From CBFFRJ01 sp051486985 (GTDB lineage: Bacteria; Pseudomonadota; Gammaproteobacteria; Enterobacterales; Enterobacteriaceae), in contig NZ_JAHVDV010000017.1 in assembly GCF_051486985.1 (NCBI RefSeq), forward strand, positions 39,067-103,066: DNA of 64,000 bases, in the 5' to 3' direction. This document shows positions 33,706-42,428 of this stretch, piece by piece. The notes under the pieces were generated by a model. The model had not been told where the DNA came from. It saw nothing but the letters and a program-made list of their open reading frames with translations, and searched no databases. Made by a program: the position numbers and the translations under genes. Each line of letters opens with the position of its first letter. The first letter of the stretch is position 1.

Positions 33706-33803
33706 GCGCCCCGTTCACACGATTCCTCTGTAGTTCAGTCGGTAGAACGGCGGACTGTTAATCCGTATGTCACTGGTTCGAGTCCAGTCAGAGGAGCCAA
33801 ATT
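33700..33803 (+). repeat. 104-bp direct repeat carrying tRNA-Asn, copy 2
   Basis: Identical to 29726-29829 in sequence and orientation. It marks the left border of the T6SS island, as tRNA genes often do. Confidence 0.9.
33724..33799 (+). tRNA. tRNA-Asn (anticodon GTT), copy 2
   Basis: The 76-nt sequence is identical to the copy at 29750-29825, with anticodon GTT and encoded CCA. There is no strong terminator directly after it. Downstream the sequence becomes non-coding and then AT-rich up to the T6SS operon end. Confidence 0.97.
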
Positions 33804-34846
33804 CTTGTTTTCATGCCACTTTGCGAATCACTAACGATTCAATAAGTTAGCCTGAAAAACCTTCCCGGTGTATTTTCACTTCTCTCTCCGTTTTAAGCAA
33901 AGCTGTTGGTTTGAGGCAGTGTCACGTTCCTCGATGACGAAGTGATCGCTGCTGTCTCTAGCGGCTCAAAAACACGCAACTTAACCGCACCCGCACGATC
34001 CTTTAGCGTAACCGGCTCAGGCGGTCCGTAGTGCGAGTCACCCCGGTGTTACACGCCTCTGTTCACCTGAGCGTCGCTTTAAATGAAGAGAAGGTGCATC
34101 ATTTCTGACATAAAATCTGGCCGGGCCCACCCATACGAAAGGAACTGAGATTATATTGATGTATACAACATTGACGTCGTTACTTGATGCAATATTAAAT
34201 CATTCAATCTTCAAGTAATAATAAAAGAATATTTTTAAAACACCCATGATAATGTAAGTGTAACAGCTTTCGATATCAATATGGATAATTCACTACTGCA
34301 ATCTGATAATAAAAGATGAATAAAATAAAAACGTTGTAAAATTGCAAGAAAACACATAGCGCTACGAAGCCTCCATATATCTCCTTAAAAGAAATCTTTA
34401 ATAACCTTTTCATTTCAACATTGCCTGCAACAACCGAACTGCAATATCCCCCGACATTGTTAAAAGCGATAAATAATATATTCCCGGGCAAGCCACACCC
34501 TATCTGGAGGGAAAGCACCTCAGATGATTAACATATCTGTTTTGACGACACTTCTGGTTTATCCTTTTTAAAGGCCTGCATCGTGAACGCTTACAATAGC
34601 CTAACAGGATATTGAAAAAGCCAACCAGACTCCGCTTTTATCAAGTGATTTCTGACAAAAATCGTCAATGACAGACTCCTCCTGATAGCAATGTAAACAT
34701 GCATAATTTCAGGACCAACGTGCAGCCTCATTTAAATGCAATCATCCCTCTGTCGGACGTCAGAGCAATAATGTCTTTACTGTTAGGTACTGTTTTGGCA
34801 TAAGCTGAATCATCCCTGGAGGCTCCACGGCAAAAAAGAGTATTTC
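33804..34846. other. 1-kb gene-poor border between tRNA-Asn and the T6SS operon
   Basis: I see no convincing gene here. From about 33890 to 34050 the sequence is GC-richer; on the minus strand it contains an open stretch ending at 33893 that reads like a protein tail (GPPEPVTLKDRAGAVKL and on) but has no start. From about 34140 to 34700 it is strongly AT-rich with only a weak 80-codon hydrophobic ORF (34276-34518, minus). The pattern looks like decayed mobile DNA at an island border next to a tRNA gene. Confidence 0.5.
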
Positions 34847-35326
34847 TCAGAAAAGCCGCTCTTCCCACAGGCTGTAGGTGCTGGTTCCGGCGATACAGTG
34901 CTCCCAGCTAATACTCTCATAGGTCAACGATAATGACTCTTCGGGTTGTCCGTGACTATCGGTAACGGCGTGAGGAACGATCAGATCAATTTTTGCTATC
35001 CGGGCGTTAATCAGTTTCAGGTTATAGTACAGTTCATTTATCCCGAAACGGTTAGTACGGTAGAAATCAAAATCACAGGTCAGGCACTCATTTTCCGAGA
35101 TGGCCTTATTCAGCAGGGGAGAAGATTTATCCATCGGCTTACGCACCGTCATCATCAGATGATTGACGTTTTGCGCTCGGCTCAAACTATGATTCATGCT
35201 CAGCACCATAATCTGGTCCATGTGGTCAATCTGCGCCTTATTACCAATAGACGCCAGTGATGAGCAGCCCGCTGAAATCAGCCCCTGAAGTTGTCCGTTC
35301 AGCGTCAGATACGTTACGTTTGCCAT
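34847..35326 (-). CDS. Second Hcp-family T6SS protein (159 aa)
   Basis: The protein belongs to the Hcp1 family, whose members stack as hexameric rings in the T6SS tube or carry effectors. It begins MANVTYLTLNGQLQGLISAGCSS, has HMDQIMVLSMNHSLSRAQN and ends YESISWEHCIAGTSTYSLWEERLF, all of which fit Hcp strands. It differs clearly from the Hcp at 55057-55575 (172 aa), so the island has two unlike Hcp proteins. It is the last gene of the minus-strand operon, 2 bp after vasL. I see no toxin extension. Confidence 0.85.
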   Translation of the reverse strand: MANVTYLTLNGQLQGLISAGCSSLASIGNKAQIDHMDQIMVLSMNHSLSRAQNVNHLMMTVRKPMDKSSPLLNKAISENECLTCDFDFYRTNRFGINELYYNLKLINARIAKIDLIVPHAVTDSHGQPEESLSLTYESISWEHCIAGTSTYSLWEERLF

Positions 35327-35328
35327 AA

Positions 35329-36708
35329 TTATTTCCTCTCCATGTGTGGTACCTGTTTGCCGGAGCCGTCATTGTTCTCCGGGTCTTGCAATATGTTGTT
35401 TTTCAGCAGCAGCCAGCGACTTAATACGCCCTCCAGCCGTTCATTAATCTCTTTTTCGAGCGCGTCAGTGCTCTGCCCTTTGGCATGAACATCCTGGAAC
35501 TGCGTTAATAGTGACTCCAGCGGAGTTTCCTGACCCAGCCCCCGCTCCGCCTGCCAGATAACATTTTTGATATACGAAAGCGTCAGCCCCTGTTTTTCCC
35601 GCTGCATCACCAGATCGGCGAAAGCATGCAAATCCTGACGGGTCTGTAGCCATCCACGCAGTTGCGGACTGTGCTGTGCGCGGGTTTTCAGCGTTTCATT
35701 CCACTGCGCCGTAGCCTGTTGCTGCTGCAGACTCTCTGGCCAGCGGCTGTCCGCTGCCTGCGTCATTTGTATGCCTGTCTCCAGCGATTGGAGCGGCGAG
35801 GCATCAGGAAGCTGTTGTAGCCTTTGCCCGTAGCTGTTCAGATCAGGGGCGACCAGCCAGGCGGTGGCAGCTCCCTGCGCAGTATCTTTCACCCGCGCCA
35901 GTTGTTGCTGCATCGGGTATACCAGCCACCACCAGAGCGCGGCAGCAACCACTACCGTAAAGGCCGCCCCCGCAATAAATTCTTTAACGCTATGGCGCGA
36001 CACGCGCCGCGCTTTGCCATCGGCGAAAGCATGATGATGCACTGCTACCTTCATTTCCGGCAGGTCAGGCAAGGGCGGGAATATCTCCGCTACGGTCGAT
36101 GTGGAAGGGGGGGCGCTTTCCGGGGCATACACCAGCGTTCTGACCGTGGTTTTCGCCTGTGAGTCCATGCCGTTGCGGGGTTGTGGCTCCAGTCGCTTAC
36201 GCGTGTTTTGCACAAAATAGAGCAGATTTTCTACCCGCGGCTGACGTTTCAGTTCTACCTGCTGGAGTTTGTCACAGATAAGCTGCAATGCCCTTTCAGT
36301 ACGGTACAACAAGGGCAAATCAGCTAAAGCAAAAGAGAGTTGCTGGCGCAATATATTGCCGGTACGGGTATTAAACCAGTCCAGCATCTCAGTACGTGCC
36401 GAATCGCCCTGCGGCCAGAATTTGTCCCAGTCATGGCTTATCATCGCCGCCAGCAGTTCCGTACCTTCACTGAAACCCGCCAGTCCCTGCGTGCGGGTAC
36501 GCGCCAGGGTGTAATAAATAGCGGTATGTAAATCCACACCACTGGTCTTAAAGATGGTCAGCGCCAGCGACTCCACCAGTTTCCAGTTCAGTTCCGGCTG
36601 CGACGGGTGGCTGGCTTTGTTAATCTCTTCACGGATAGCACTGAACTCCGGCAGATCACGTGGGTCGCTGCCGGTCACAATCCTTTGCGTGAGTGCATCA
36701 TTGCTCAT
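35329..36708 (-). CDS. vasL: VasL-domain T6SS protein (ImpA N-terminal family)
   Basis: The 459-residue protein has an ImpA/TssA-like N-terminal domain (residues 1-150), a membrane helix near 250-268 (FTVVVAAALWWWLVYPM), and a C-terminal VasL domain (LTLSYIKNVIWQAERGLG... about 385-440). The start MSNDALTQRIVTG at 36708 has AGGAGACAG upstream; the 67-codon extension in frame lies in the tssM end and is not used. VasL proteins are membrane-linked accessory factors in enterobacterial and Vibrio T6SS, related to TssA. Confidence 0.87.
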   Translation of the reverse strand: MSNDALTQRIVTGSDPRDLPEFSAIREEINKASHPSQPELNWKLVESLALTIFKTSGVDLHTAIYYTLARTRTQGLAGFSEGTELLAAMISHDWDKFWPQGDSARTEMLDWFNTRTGNILRQQLSFALADLPLLYRTERALQLICDKLQQVELKRQPRVENLLYFVQNTRKRLEPQPRNGMDSQAKTTVRTLVYAPESAPPSTSTVAEIFPPLPDLPEMKVAVHHHAFADGKARRVSRHSVKEFIAGAAFTVVVAAALWWWLVYPMQQQLARVKDTAQGAATAWLVAPDLNSYGQRLQQLPDASPLQSLETGIQMTQAADSRWPESLQQQQATAQWNETLKTRAQHSPQLRGWLQTRQDLHAFADLVMQREKQGLTLSYIKNVIWQAERGLGQETPLESLLTQFQDVHAKGQSTDALEKEINERLEGVLSRWLLLKNNILQDPENNDGSGKQVPHMERK

Positions 36709-36718
36709 CTCTGTCTCC

Positions 36719-39700
36719 TTAGTACAGCGTATCCGGCAGGCGGAACTGACTGAATAGTCCACCGCTGAACGGGTTATCATGGCTGTCGGTATGCACCCGA
36801 TACACCATTGCCCCACCGTCCACGTTAAAGCGCACGCTGAAAGTGCCGGACTGCACGCCTGTGAGCTGACCAGCGCCAAAAAGCCTGAACTGTGCCCATG
36901 GCCCGCCAAAAGCGATGCTGCGCGGAGCGCTGCCGCTGGTGCTAATTAGCGTCAGCTTGCTTTCATTCCCCTCGCGCATATTATTTGGCCAGACCAGATG
37001 CGCCGTATAGTGACGTCCCTGGCTGTAATCAACCAGCTGACCGTCCAGGTTCAACACGCTGCGCCGTTTGTTGCCGGAAAGAGACACGGTTTCCACCGCA
37101 AACTGCGCGCCCAGGCCGTTCTGCTTGCTGAAGAAAGTGTCGCGGATTTTTTGCGCGGTCTTCAGTTGCGCCCGAATATCCTCACGAATAATCACCCTGT
37201 TATCCCCATCCTCCAGATTGAGATCGTTTTCCATAAACAATTTCAGGTTCTGCTGGTAGAACTTGTCCAGGATGCCCTCCGGCTCAAAGAAACGTTCAAA
37301 AGCCTCGAGCGAAGCATCCTGGGGTGAATGTGGATTGAACGGATAGCTTCCAGCCAACTGCTCGTTGAACGGTCTTACCACGCTATCGCGCCAGTCAACT
37401 TCCATGTAGTGAACGGCTTCCACCATCACGACATGCCAGGCCTGGTCTGCAAGTTTGCCTATCCAGCGGTTAAGCGGTGCAGGCAGGGTTTTCGCCATCT
37501 GCCGGGCGGCAAAAATGGGATCGCTGCTGTTCTGATCCAGCCGAAGCTGTACGGCCTTCAGCGCCGATTTGCCCGGCACTGGCGCGTTCTGTATCGCCAG
37601 CAGATAACGGTGTAATTCTGTCAGTTGCCGGTAGACAGCCTGTAGGGTGCTTTCTTTATTCTTTTGCCCCTCCAGAGCGCTGTTTTCAGAAGAAAATTCA
37701 TGGCCCAGGCGGGCCAGAAGCTGATAGTCTGCTGCGCGCCCGGCATCTTCCCGCTCCTTATCATTCAGCTTTTCCGATAGCACAATGGCCTGTGTGTTGT
37801 CGCGCAATGCGCTCAAGGCCCGCTGGAGCGGCTGGTCGCCACTGATGATCTGTTCCAGCGCGCCGGTCAGTTGCGCAATGGATTCATAGTCACGCACGTT
37901 CAGGTTATCCATTCCGGCGCGCCAGGTGGCGGTATAGTCGCTGAGATACTGTTCGGTAAGCTGACGCTGGATTTCTGTCCGATCGGCATCGCTGTAGTGC
38001 ACACTGTGGGTGAGATCCAACACCCAGGAGTCCAGCGCGGTCACTTCCACCAGTTCATCACGCTGCTTCACAAAATAGCGTTGCAGGCCATAACGGGTAA
38101 GTATCTGCGGCACAATCAGCCTGGCGTCATCCGCCGAAATAAACACCTGGTCAAATGTCGGCCCCACCTGAAAACGCAGGTTCAGGTCTGCAGGAAGCAG
38201 CCCCACCGCCCGCGTTTTCAGGCTCTGGTAAACACGCTGATAAGCCGGCAGTTTGCTCAGTTCATGCTGTGCGTCAGTGACGCGTTTTTCATACGGTGCC
38301 CAGCGACTGATGGCATCGCTTTCACCCTTCTCACGCTGTGTGTGCCAGTCGGTGTGCTTCAACGCATAGTCCAGATGGGAGATAAGTTGCGCCTGAATAT
38401 CCCGTTGGCCATGAAACTTTTCGCTCCAGCGCTTCGCCATATACTGTTTCACCACCTCATCATTACGCCCGCTTTTATCCTCCAGCATCCGGATCACGCG
38501 CAGCACGGCCAGTTTTTGTTCGCCCCCCTGCGGCGCGGCCGCCAGATCCTTCATCAGGCCATTTAAGAGAGCCGGAAGATAGCGCTGTTCCAGCAGTTGC
38601 AGGTAGGTCTGCTCCACATACGGGCCAATGTTTCTGCCCTGATACAGACCGAAATCGGCAAGGGGGCTGCGGCTGCCCCAGTCGCCGTAAGCCAGGGTGG
38701 CATCGCGTACCGGGTTAAGCAGAGACAACTGAAGGTTGCCATACTCATCAATACCCTGTGGGGGCGGGACAGCCATAAAGGCCCTGGCCTGTTTAAGCAC
38801 CTTGATACCAGACTGCCAGTTCTGGTTGTAGTAATGATGCCAGCCGCCTGTCAGCAGAACCACAAGCACGGCGCTACCCAGGGTGAACGCCATCATCCGA
38901 CGGCGGGTGTTGCTAAGCCACACGCTGTTCTCCCCGGACAGATTGGGTTCAGCCAGCAATGCCTGCGGAAAGAGGTTGCGGGTAAAGTACGGGACGGAAT
39001 CCACCAGAGGCCAGGCCGTGAGGGGGCTACTACCCAACCGGTACTGGCGGGCAGCAGACTGGATAAAAATATCATCCATCTGACCGCGTTGTAGCGAGGA
39101 AGTGAGGTATACACCACGCAGCATAACGTCCATATTTTCGCCGTCCAGCAGGTTGCTCAGCAGTGAGGCCAGCAGGTCATGACAACCCTGCATCTGGCGG
39201 ACAAAGCTGAACAGCGCACTGCGGTTGTGGTTTTGTGCGAGCATCAGATCCGGCATGGCATTGTTGAGTTGTTCGCCCCATGTCTGCCAGAAGCTACTCA
39301 GCTGCGCGCGCCAGTCATCACTCTCGTGGGCGTGACGAGTGAAGGTGACGCCAAGAATGGCATCGCGTCCCTGCCTGTCCAGCGTCTCAAACAGCGTGGC
39401 GAAGCCAGCCAGCAGATCCAGCCGGGTCAGCACAACATAGACGGGTAACTGGCAGTGAAGATGCTGACGGATGTCCTGCAAACGGCTGCGCAGAAGTTGC
39501 ACCAGTTGCTCCTGGCGACATTTATCGGCGGTCATCAGGTCAGGTAAGTCCAGGGTCAGGATCAGGCCGTTGAGTGGCTGGCGGGCGCGTTTTTGTCCCA
39601 GCCAGTCCAGCCAGTTTTCCCAAAGGCGACGGTGCAGTGTATCGGCATCTGTTTGTCCGCAGAGGCCGCCATCTGTATCAAATATTACGGCCTGTTTGCC

Positions 39701-40243
39701 AACGTGTGGCGTTATATACAGACGCTGTTCTGCTCCTCGCACGACTTCCGGGGTATAAATAATATCGGATGGGAATCCCTCACATAGCAGCGCGGTTTTA
39801 CCGCTGCCTGCAGGGCCGATAACCATATACCAAGGCAACTGCCACAGGTAACGGCGGCTGTCGAGGTGGCGTTGCAGGCGCAGCAACCAGCGGTCGAGGT
39901 AGCGCTGCTGGAGGTTCAGTTCCACGCTTATGGGGTCCAGAGTTTCCTCACGCTGCTGCTTTTGGTGCCGTTCAAGCTGTTGCAGACGCCTCATCACTCT
40001 GATGATTATCCAGATCAGGGCAATCAGCCCCCAGGCGGCGGTCGCCAGCCAGCGGTTCACCAGTGGCTGCAGCCACTGTCTGTCATATATTGTCCACGTC
40101 GGGCCTTTCCACCATATCCATACCAGCAGAAAAATCCACGCCAGCACCAGCAGCCAGAGAGCGGAAACCTTAAACCGGGGCATCGCCGGTCGAAGCGTGG
40201 AACGCAGCCCGCTGAAGAGTCGGGGTGTCGGTAATCTGAACAC
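36719..40243 (-). CDS. tssM: T6SS membrane complex protein TssM (IcmF/VasK)
   Basis: TssM spans the inner membrane and periplasm and joins TssL to TssJ. The 1174-residue protein has two N-terminal membrane helices (about 27-46 and 67-83), a cytoplasmic NTPase domain with an intact Walker A GPAGSGKT at 143-150, a third membrane helix near 455-470, and a large periplasmic domain ending in the TssJ-binding beta part. The length is standard for the family. It lies between tssA and vasL in the minus-strand operon. Confidence 0.95.
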   Translation of the reverse strand: MFRLPTPRLFSGLRSTLRPAMPRFKVSALWLLVLAWIFLLVWIWWKGPTWTIYDRQWLQPLVNRWLATAAWGLIALIWIIIRVMRRLQQLERHQKQQREETLDPISVELNLQQRYLDRWLLRLQRHLDSRRYLWQLPWYMVIGPAGSGKTALLCEGFPSDIIYTPEVVRGAEQRLYITPHVGKQAVIFDTDGGLCGQTDADTLHRRLWENWLDWLGQKRARQPLNGLILTLDLPDLMTADKCRQEQLVQLLRSRLQDIRQHLHCQLPVYVVLTRLDLLAGFATLFETLDRQGRDAILGVTFTRHAHESDDWRAQLSSFWQTWGEQLNNAMPDLMLAQNHNRSALFSFVRQMQGCHDLLASLLSNLLDGENMDVMLRGVYLTSSLQRGQMDDIFIQSAARQYRLGSSPLTAWPLVDSVPYFTRNLFPQALLAEPNLSGENSVWLSNTRRRMMAFTLGSAVLVVLLTGGWHHYYNQNWQSGIKVLKQARAFMAVPPPQGIDEYGNLQLSLLNPVRDATLAYGDWGSRSPLADFGLYQGRNIGPYVEQTYLQLLEQRYLPALLNGLMKDLAAAPQGGEQKLAVLRVIRMLEDKSGRNDEVVKQYMAKRWSEKFHGQRDIQAQLISHLDYALKHTDWHTQREKGESDAISRWAPYEKRVTDAQHELSKLPAYQRVYQSLKTRAVGLLPADLNLRFQVGPTFDQVFISADDARLIVPQILTRYGLQRYFVKQRDELVEVTALDSWVLDLTHSVHYSDADRTEIQRQLTEQYLSDYTATWRAGMDNLNVRDYESIAQLTGALEQIISGDQPLQRALSALRDNTQAIVLSEKLNDKEREDAGRAADYQLLARLGHEFSSENSALEGQKNKESTLQAVYRQLTELHRYLLAIQNAPVPGKSALKAVQLRLDQNSSDPIFAARQMAKTLPAPLNRWIGKLADQAWHVVMVEAVHYMEVDWRDSVVRPFNEQLAGSYPFNPHSPQDASLEAFERFFEPEGILDKFYQQNLKLFMENDLNLEDGDNRVIIREDIRAQLKTAQKIRDTFFSKQNGLGAQFAVETVSLSGNKRRSVLNLDGQLVDYSQGRHYTAHLVWPNNMREGNESKLTLISTSGSAPRSIAFGGPWAQFRLFGAGQLTGVQSGTFSVRFNVDGGAMVYRVHTDSHDNPFSGGLFSQFRLPDTLY

Positions 40244-40261
40244 AAAAGCTCCTGTTATTTC

Positions 40262-41665
40262 TTACTGTTCTGCCATGAATTTGCTTTCAAGCTGTTCCAG
40301 AAGGAGAGGTTCCCAGTCGGCCAGTTTCATCTGCAATCCCAGCCTTAACAGCACCCGGTAATGCTGTTGCGCCAGTTTTTCCATGCCCACCTCTTCCATG
40401 AACTGCGCGCCCATAAACTGGCGATAAAACTGGTCGCGGGGGGAGCCCTCTGGCAGCGCGTCCAGATAGCGCAGCGCGGCCTCCAGCCCCTGTCCGTTAA
40501 AACACTCGCGGGCGGCCTGCTGTTGCTTGCTGGGCGTTGCCACCGACGTGGCCTGGCGGTGATTGTCAGAAGAGGATGCCAGCCACTGTTTTGTCGTTTC
40601 GGCGATAAACGGCGTATGGTCGTTAAAGAGCAGAGTGGAAAGCCGGGGGAGCCGCGCCAGGAAACGGGCGACTTCATCGCGGATCGCCTCCGATACGTCG
40701 GTATAGCCAAGGCGTTGCGCAGCCTGTGCTGACAGGTGATGCCCGTCCAGCCAGTAGGGTGCCAGTAGCAGGCTTTTCTCCAGCTGCTGCCATAGCGCCA
40801 CATCGGCACTGGCAAGCCGCATCTGGTAGTCTGCGACCATGTCGGCAGACACCGCCGCCAGCGGTGTTCGTCCGCTGCTCTCCGCCTGAGGCACGCTGGT
40901 AATGTTCTGCCACAGCGCGTGGCGACGCAGGCGGTAGCCTTGCGGGGAACCCGGTTGCCGCTCGCAGAGAATGGCAGCGACCTGCAGCAGCGTGTCGCGC
41001 CAGGCTTTATCGTCATGGCTGTCAATGTTCACGACTGGCGCGGGCGCGGCGGCTGGCGGAGCAGTGGGAGGCGCAACGGTTGCAGGGGGAGAGGCTGGCG
41101 ATGCAGAAACAGGGATCGCCGGCGTGCAGTCGCGCAAAACCCGCTGACACAGTGAAAAGAGATCCTCCGCCGCCTTCGCCAGTTCCGGCGCATTATGCTG
41201 CTGCCAGCACCGTGCGAGTTTCGAAAGCTCTGCCAGCAATAAATCGCGTTGTGCCGTCCCTGCACTTTTTGCCAACGCCTCACTGGCTGCTTCAAAGCGT
41301 TTGACCACCTGAAGCGCAATGCGTTTCTTCTGTGTGGCGTTCTGCGGCGCGCCCACCGTCCAGTAATGTTCCACATATAAATTCAAAAGTCGTAAAGCGA
41401 GCAGCGGCTCGCCTGTATGTTGCAGGGTACGCAGCAGGTGTGCCAGCAGGCGAAAATCCTTGCTTTCTGATGCCAGAAGATCCAGCCCCTGCCGCTGGAT
41501 TTCCGGGATATTAAGCTGGCTATGAGCCAGCGAACCGAGCTTGACGATTTCGCCGTCTATATACTCCCACGCGGGATTGTCATCTTTCAGGGGCGCAACC
41601 AGTTTTTCTTCCGGCAGGTTTTCCAGCAGGTGCGATATCCATATATCAGGATTACGTAAGTCCAT
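40262..41665 (-). CDS. tssA: T6SS protein TssA
   Basis: TssA caps the growing tube and sheath or primes their assembly. The 467-residue protein has the ImpA N-terminal domain (AWEYIDGEIVKLGSLAHSQLNIPEIQ region), a proline- and alanine-rich linker near 200-235, and a C-terminal domain with YWLDGHHLSAQAAQRLGYTD and LLLEQLESKF. The length suggests the long TssA class with a VasJ-type C-terminus. ATG 41665 with GGGAG upstream fits better than the longer frame to 41731. Confidence 0.88.
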   Translation of the reverse strand: MDLRNPDIWISHLLENLPEEKLVAPLKDDNPAWEYIDGEIVKLGSLAHSQLNIPEIQRQGLDLLASESKDFRLLAHLLRTLQHTGEPLLALRLLNLYVEHYWTVGAPQNATQKKRIALQVVKRFEAASEALAKSAGTAQRDLLLAELSKLARCWQQHNAPELAKAAEDLFSLCQRVLRDCTPAIPVSASPASPPATVAPPTAPPAAAPAPVVNIDSHDDKAWRDTLLQVAAILCERQPGSPQGYRLRRHALWQNITSVPQAESSGRTPLAAVSADMVADYQMRLASADVALWQQLEKSLLLAPYWLDGHHLSAQAAQRLGYTDVSEAIRDEVARFLARLPRLSTLLFNDHTPFIAETTKQWLASSSDNHRQATSVATPSKQQQAARECFNGQGLEAALRYLDALPEGSPRDQFYRQFMGAQFMEEVGMEKLAQQHYRVLLRLGLQMKLADWEPLLLEQLESKFMAEQ

Positions 41666-41669
41666 ATTG

Positions 41670-42428
41670 TTATTCTCCCGTCCAGTGGCAGGCATCGCGT
41701 AGCGGAACAATGGTTTTCGCCAGTCCGTCAATATTAAAAGTCAGTTTTCCACCATCGCTGCCCGTACCGATATCAATCGTCAGCGTTTTGCTGCCAAAAA
41801 GCTGCTTAATCTCATCAATACCGGATAAACCCCGACTGGACTCCAGCAAAGAGCCGTTTTCGCGGATAAACCAGTGGCTGCGAAACTGCCCGGTATCGGT
41901 ATTCAGCGTCACTGGCAGGTCGTTTTCGGTCCGGGCATGGGTCAGCGCCACCTGCATCCGGGTGATGTTGTCTACACAACTGAACATCAGCACCGGGCGC
42001 GGTGGCACGCTGCCGATAGCGGGAGTGGTGATAATCACCATCGGGTGCTCACCGGGGCTTTGGGTCATCATCAGTGCCGTGGAGTTGTCCGGGCGCTGCT
42101 TCTCCTGGGCGAAGGCCCGCTTCCACTGTTCTCCTTCATAGCGAGCCTTCGACAGCGCACCAGTGAAGCCTTCCGGCTGCGCCGGTGCCAGAATGCGGTC
42201 ATAGCAGTCCAGACGCTCCAGTGCTGCAGGCTCTTTCCTGCACGCGTTCATGGCGTTTACCGTAACCCGTGCATCTGCACCAGCAACGGCCTTAATATCC
42301 GCCGCCGTTGCCGCCGCGACGATAAGGGCGATGCCTGGAACCTTCTGCTGCGGCTGCGCCAAAGCCTGCTGCCCGGCAACCAGTGCGGCCAGCAGGGCAA
42401 CAGACCGGTAAACCTGTGCGTGATTCAC
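41670..42428 (-). CDS. tagO: T6SS-associated protein TagO (VasI-like)
   Basis: The 252-residue protein has an N-terminal signal peptide (MNHAQVYRSVALLAALVAGQ, cleavage after ALA) and a periplasmic domain with ACRKEPAALERLDCYDRI, the two cysteines of which are typical of the VasI/TagO family. TagO is an accessory protein found in many T6SS loci; its role is unclear. It overlaps tssH by 4 bp. Confidence 0.88.
   Translation of the reverse strand: MNHAQVYRSVALLAALVAGQQALAQPQQKVPGIALIVAAATAADIKAVAGADARVTVNAMNACRKEPAALERLDCYDRILAPAQPEGFTGALSKARYEGEQWKRAFAQEKQRPDNSTALMMTQSPGEHPMVIITTPAIGSVPPRPVLMFSCVDNITRMQVALTHARTENDLPVTLNTDTGQFRSHWFIRENGSLLESSRGLSGIDEIKQLFGSKTLTIDIGTGSDGGKLTFNIDGLAKTIVPLRDACHWTGE

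Noticed and set aside
34276..34518. 80-codon hydrophobic ORF on the minus strand in the island border
   Set aside because: GTG start with a poor ribosome site in AT-rich DNA; aromatic-rich composition is common in chance frames. Kept only as a remark in the region entry.
37871..38566. 231-codon plus-strand ORF opposite tssM
   Set aside because: Mirror frame of the conserved tssM; no support for expression.
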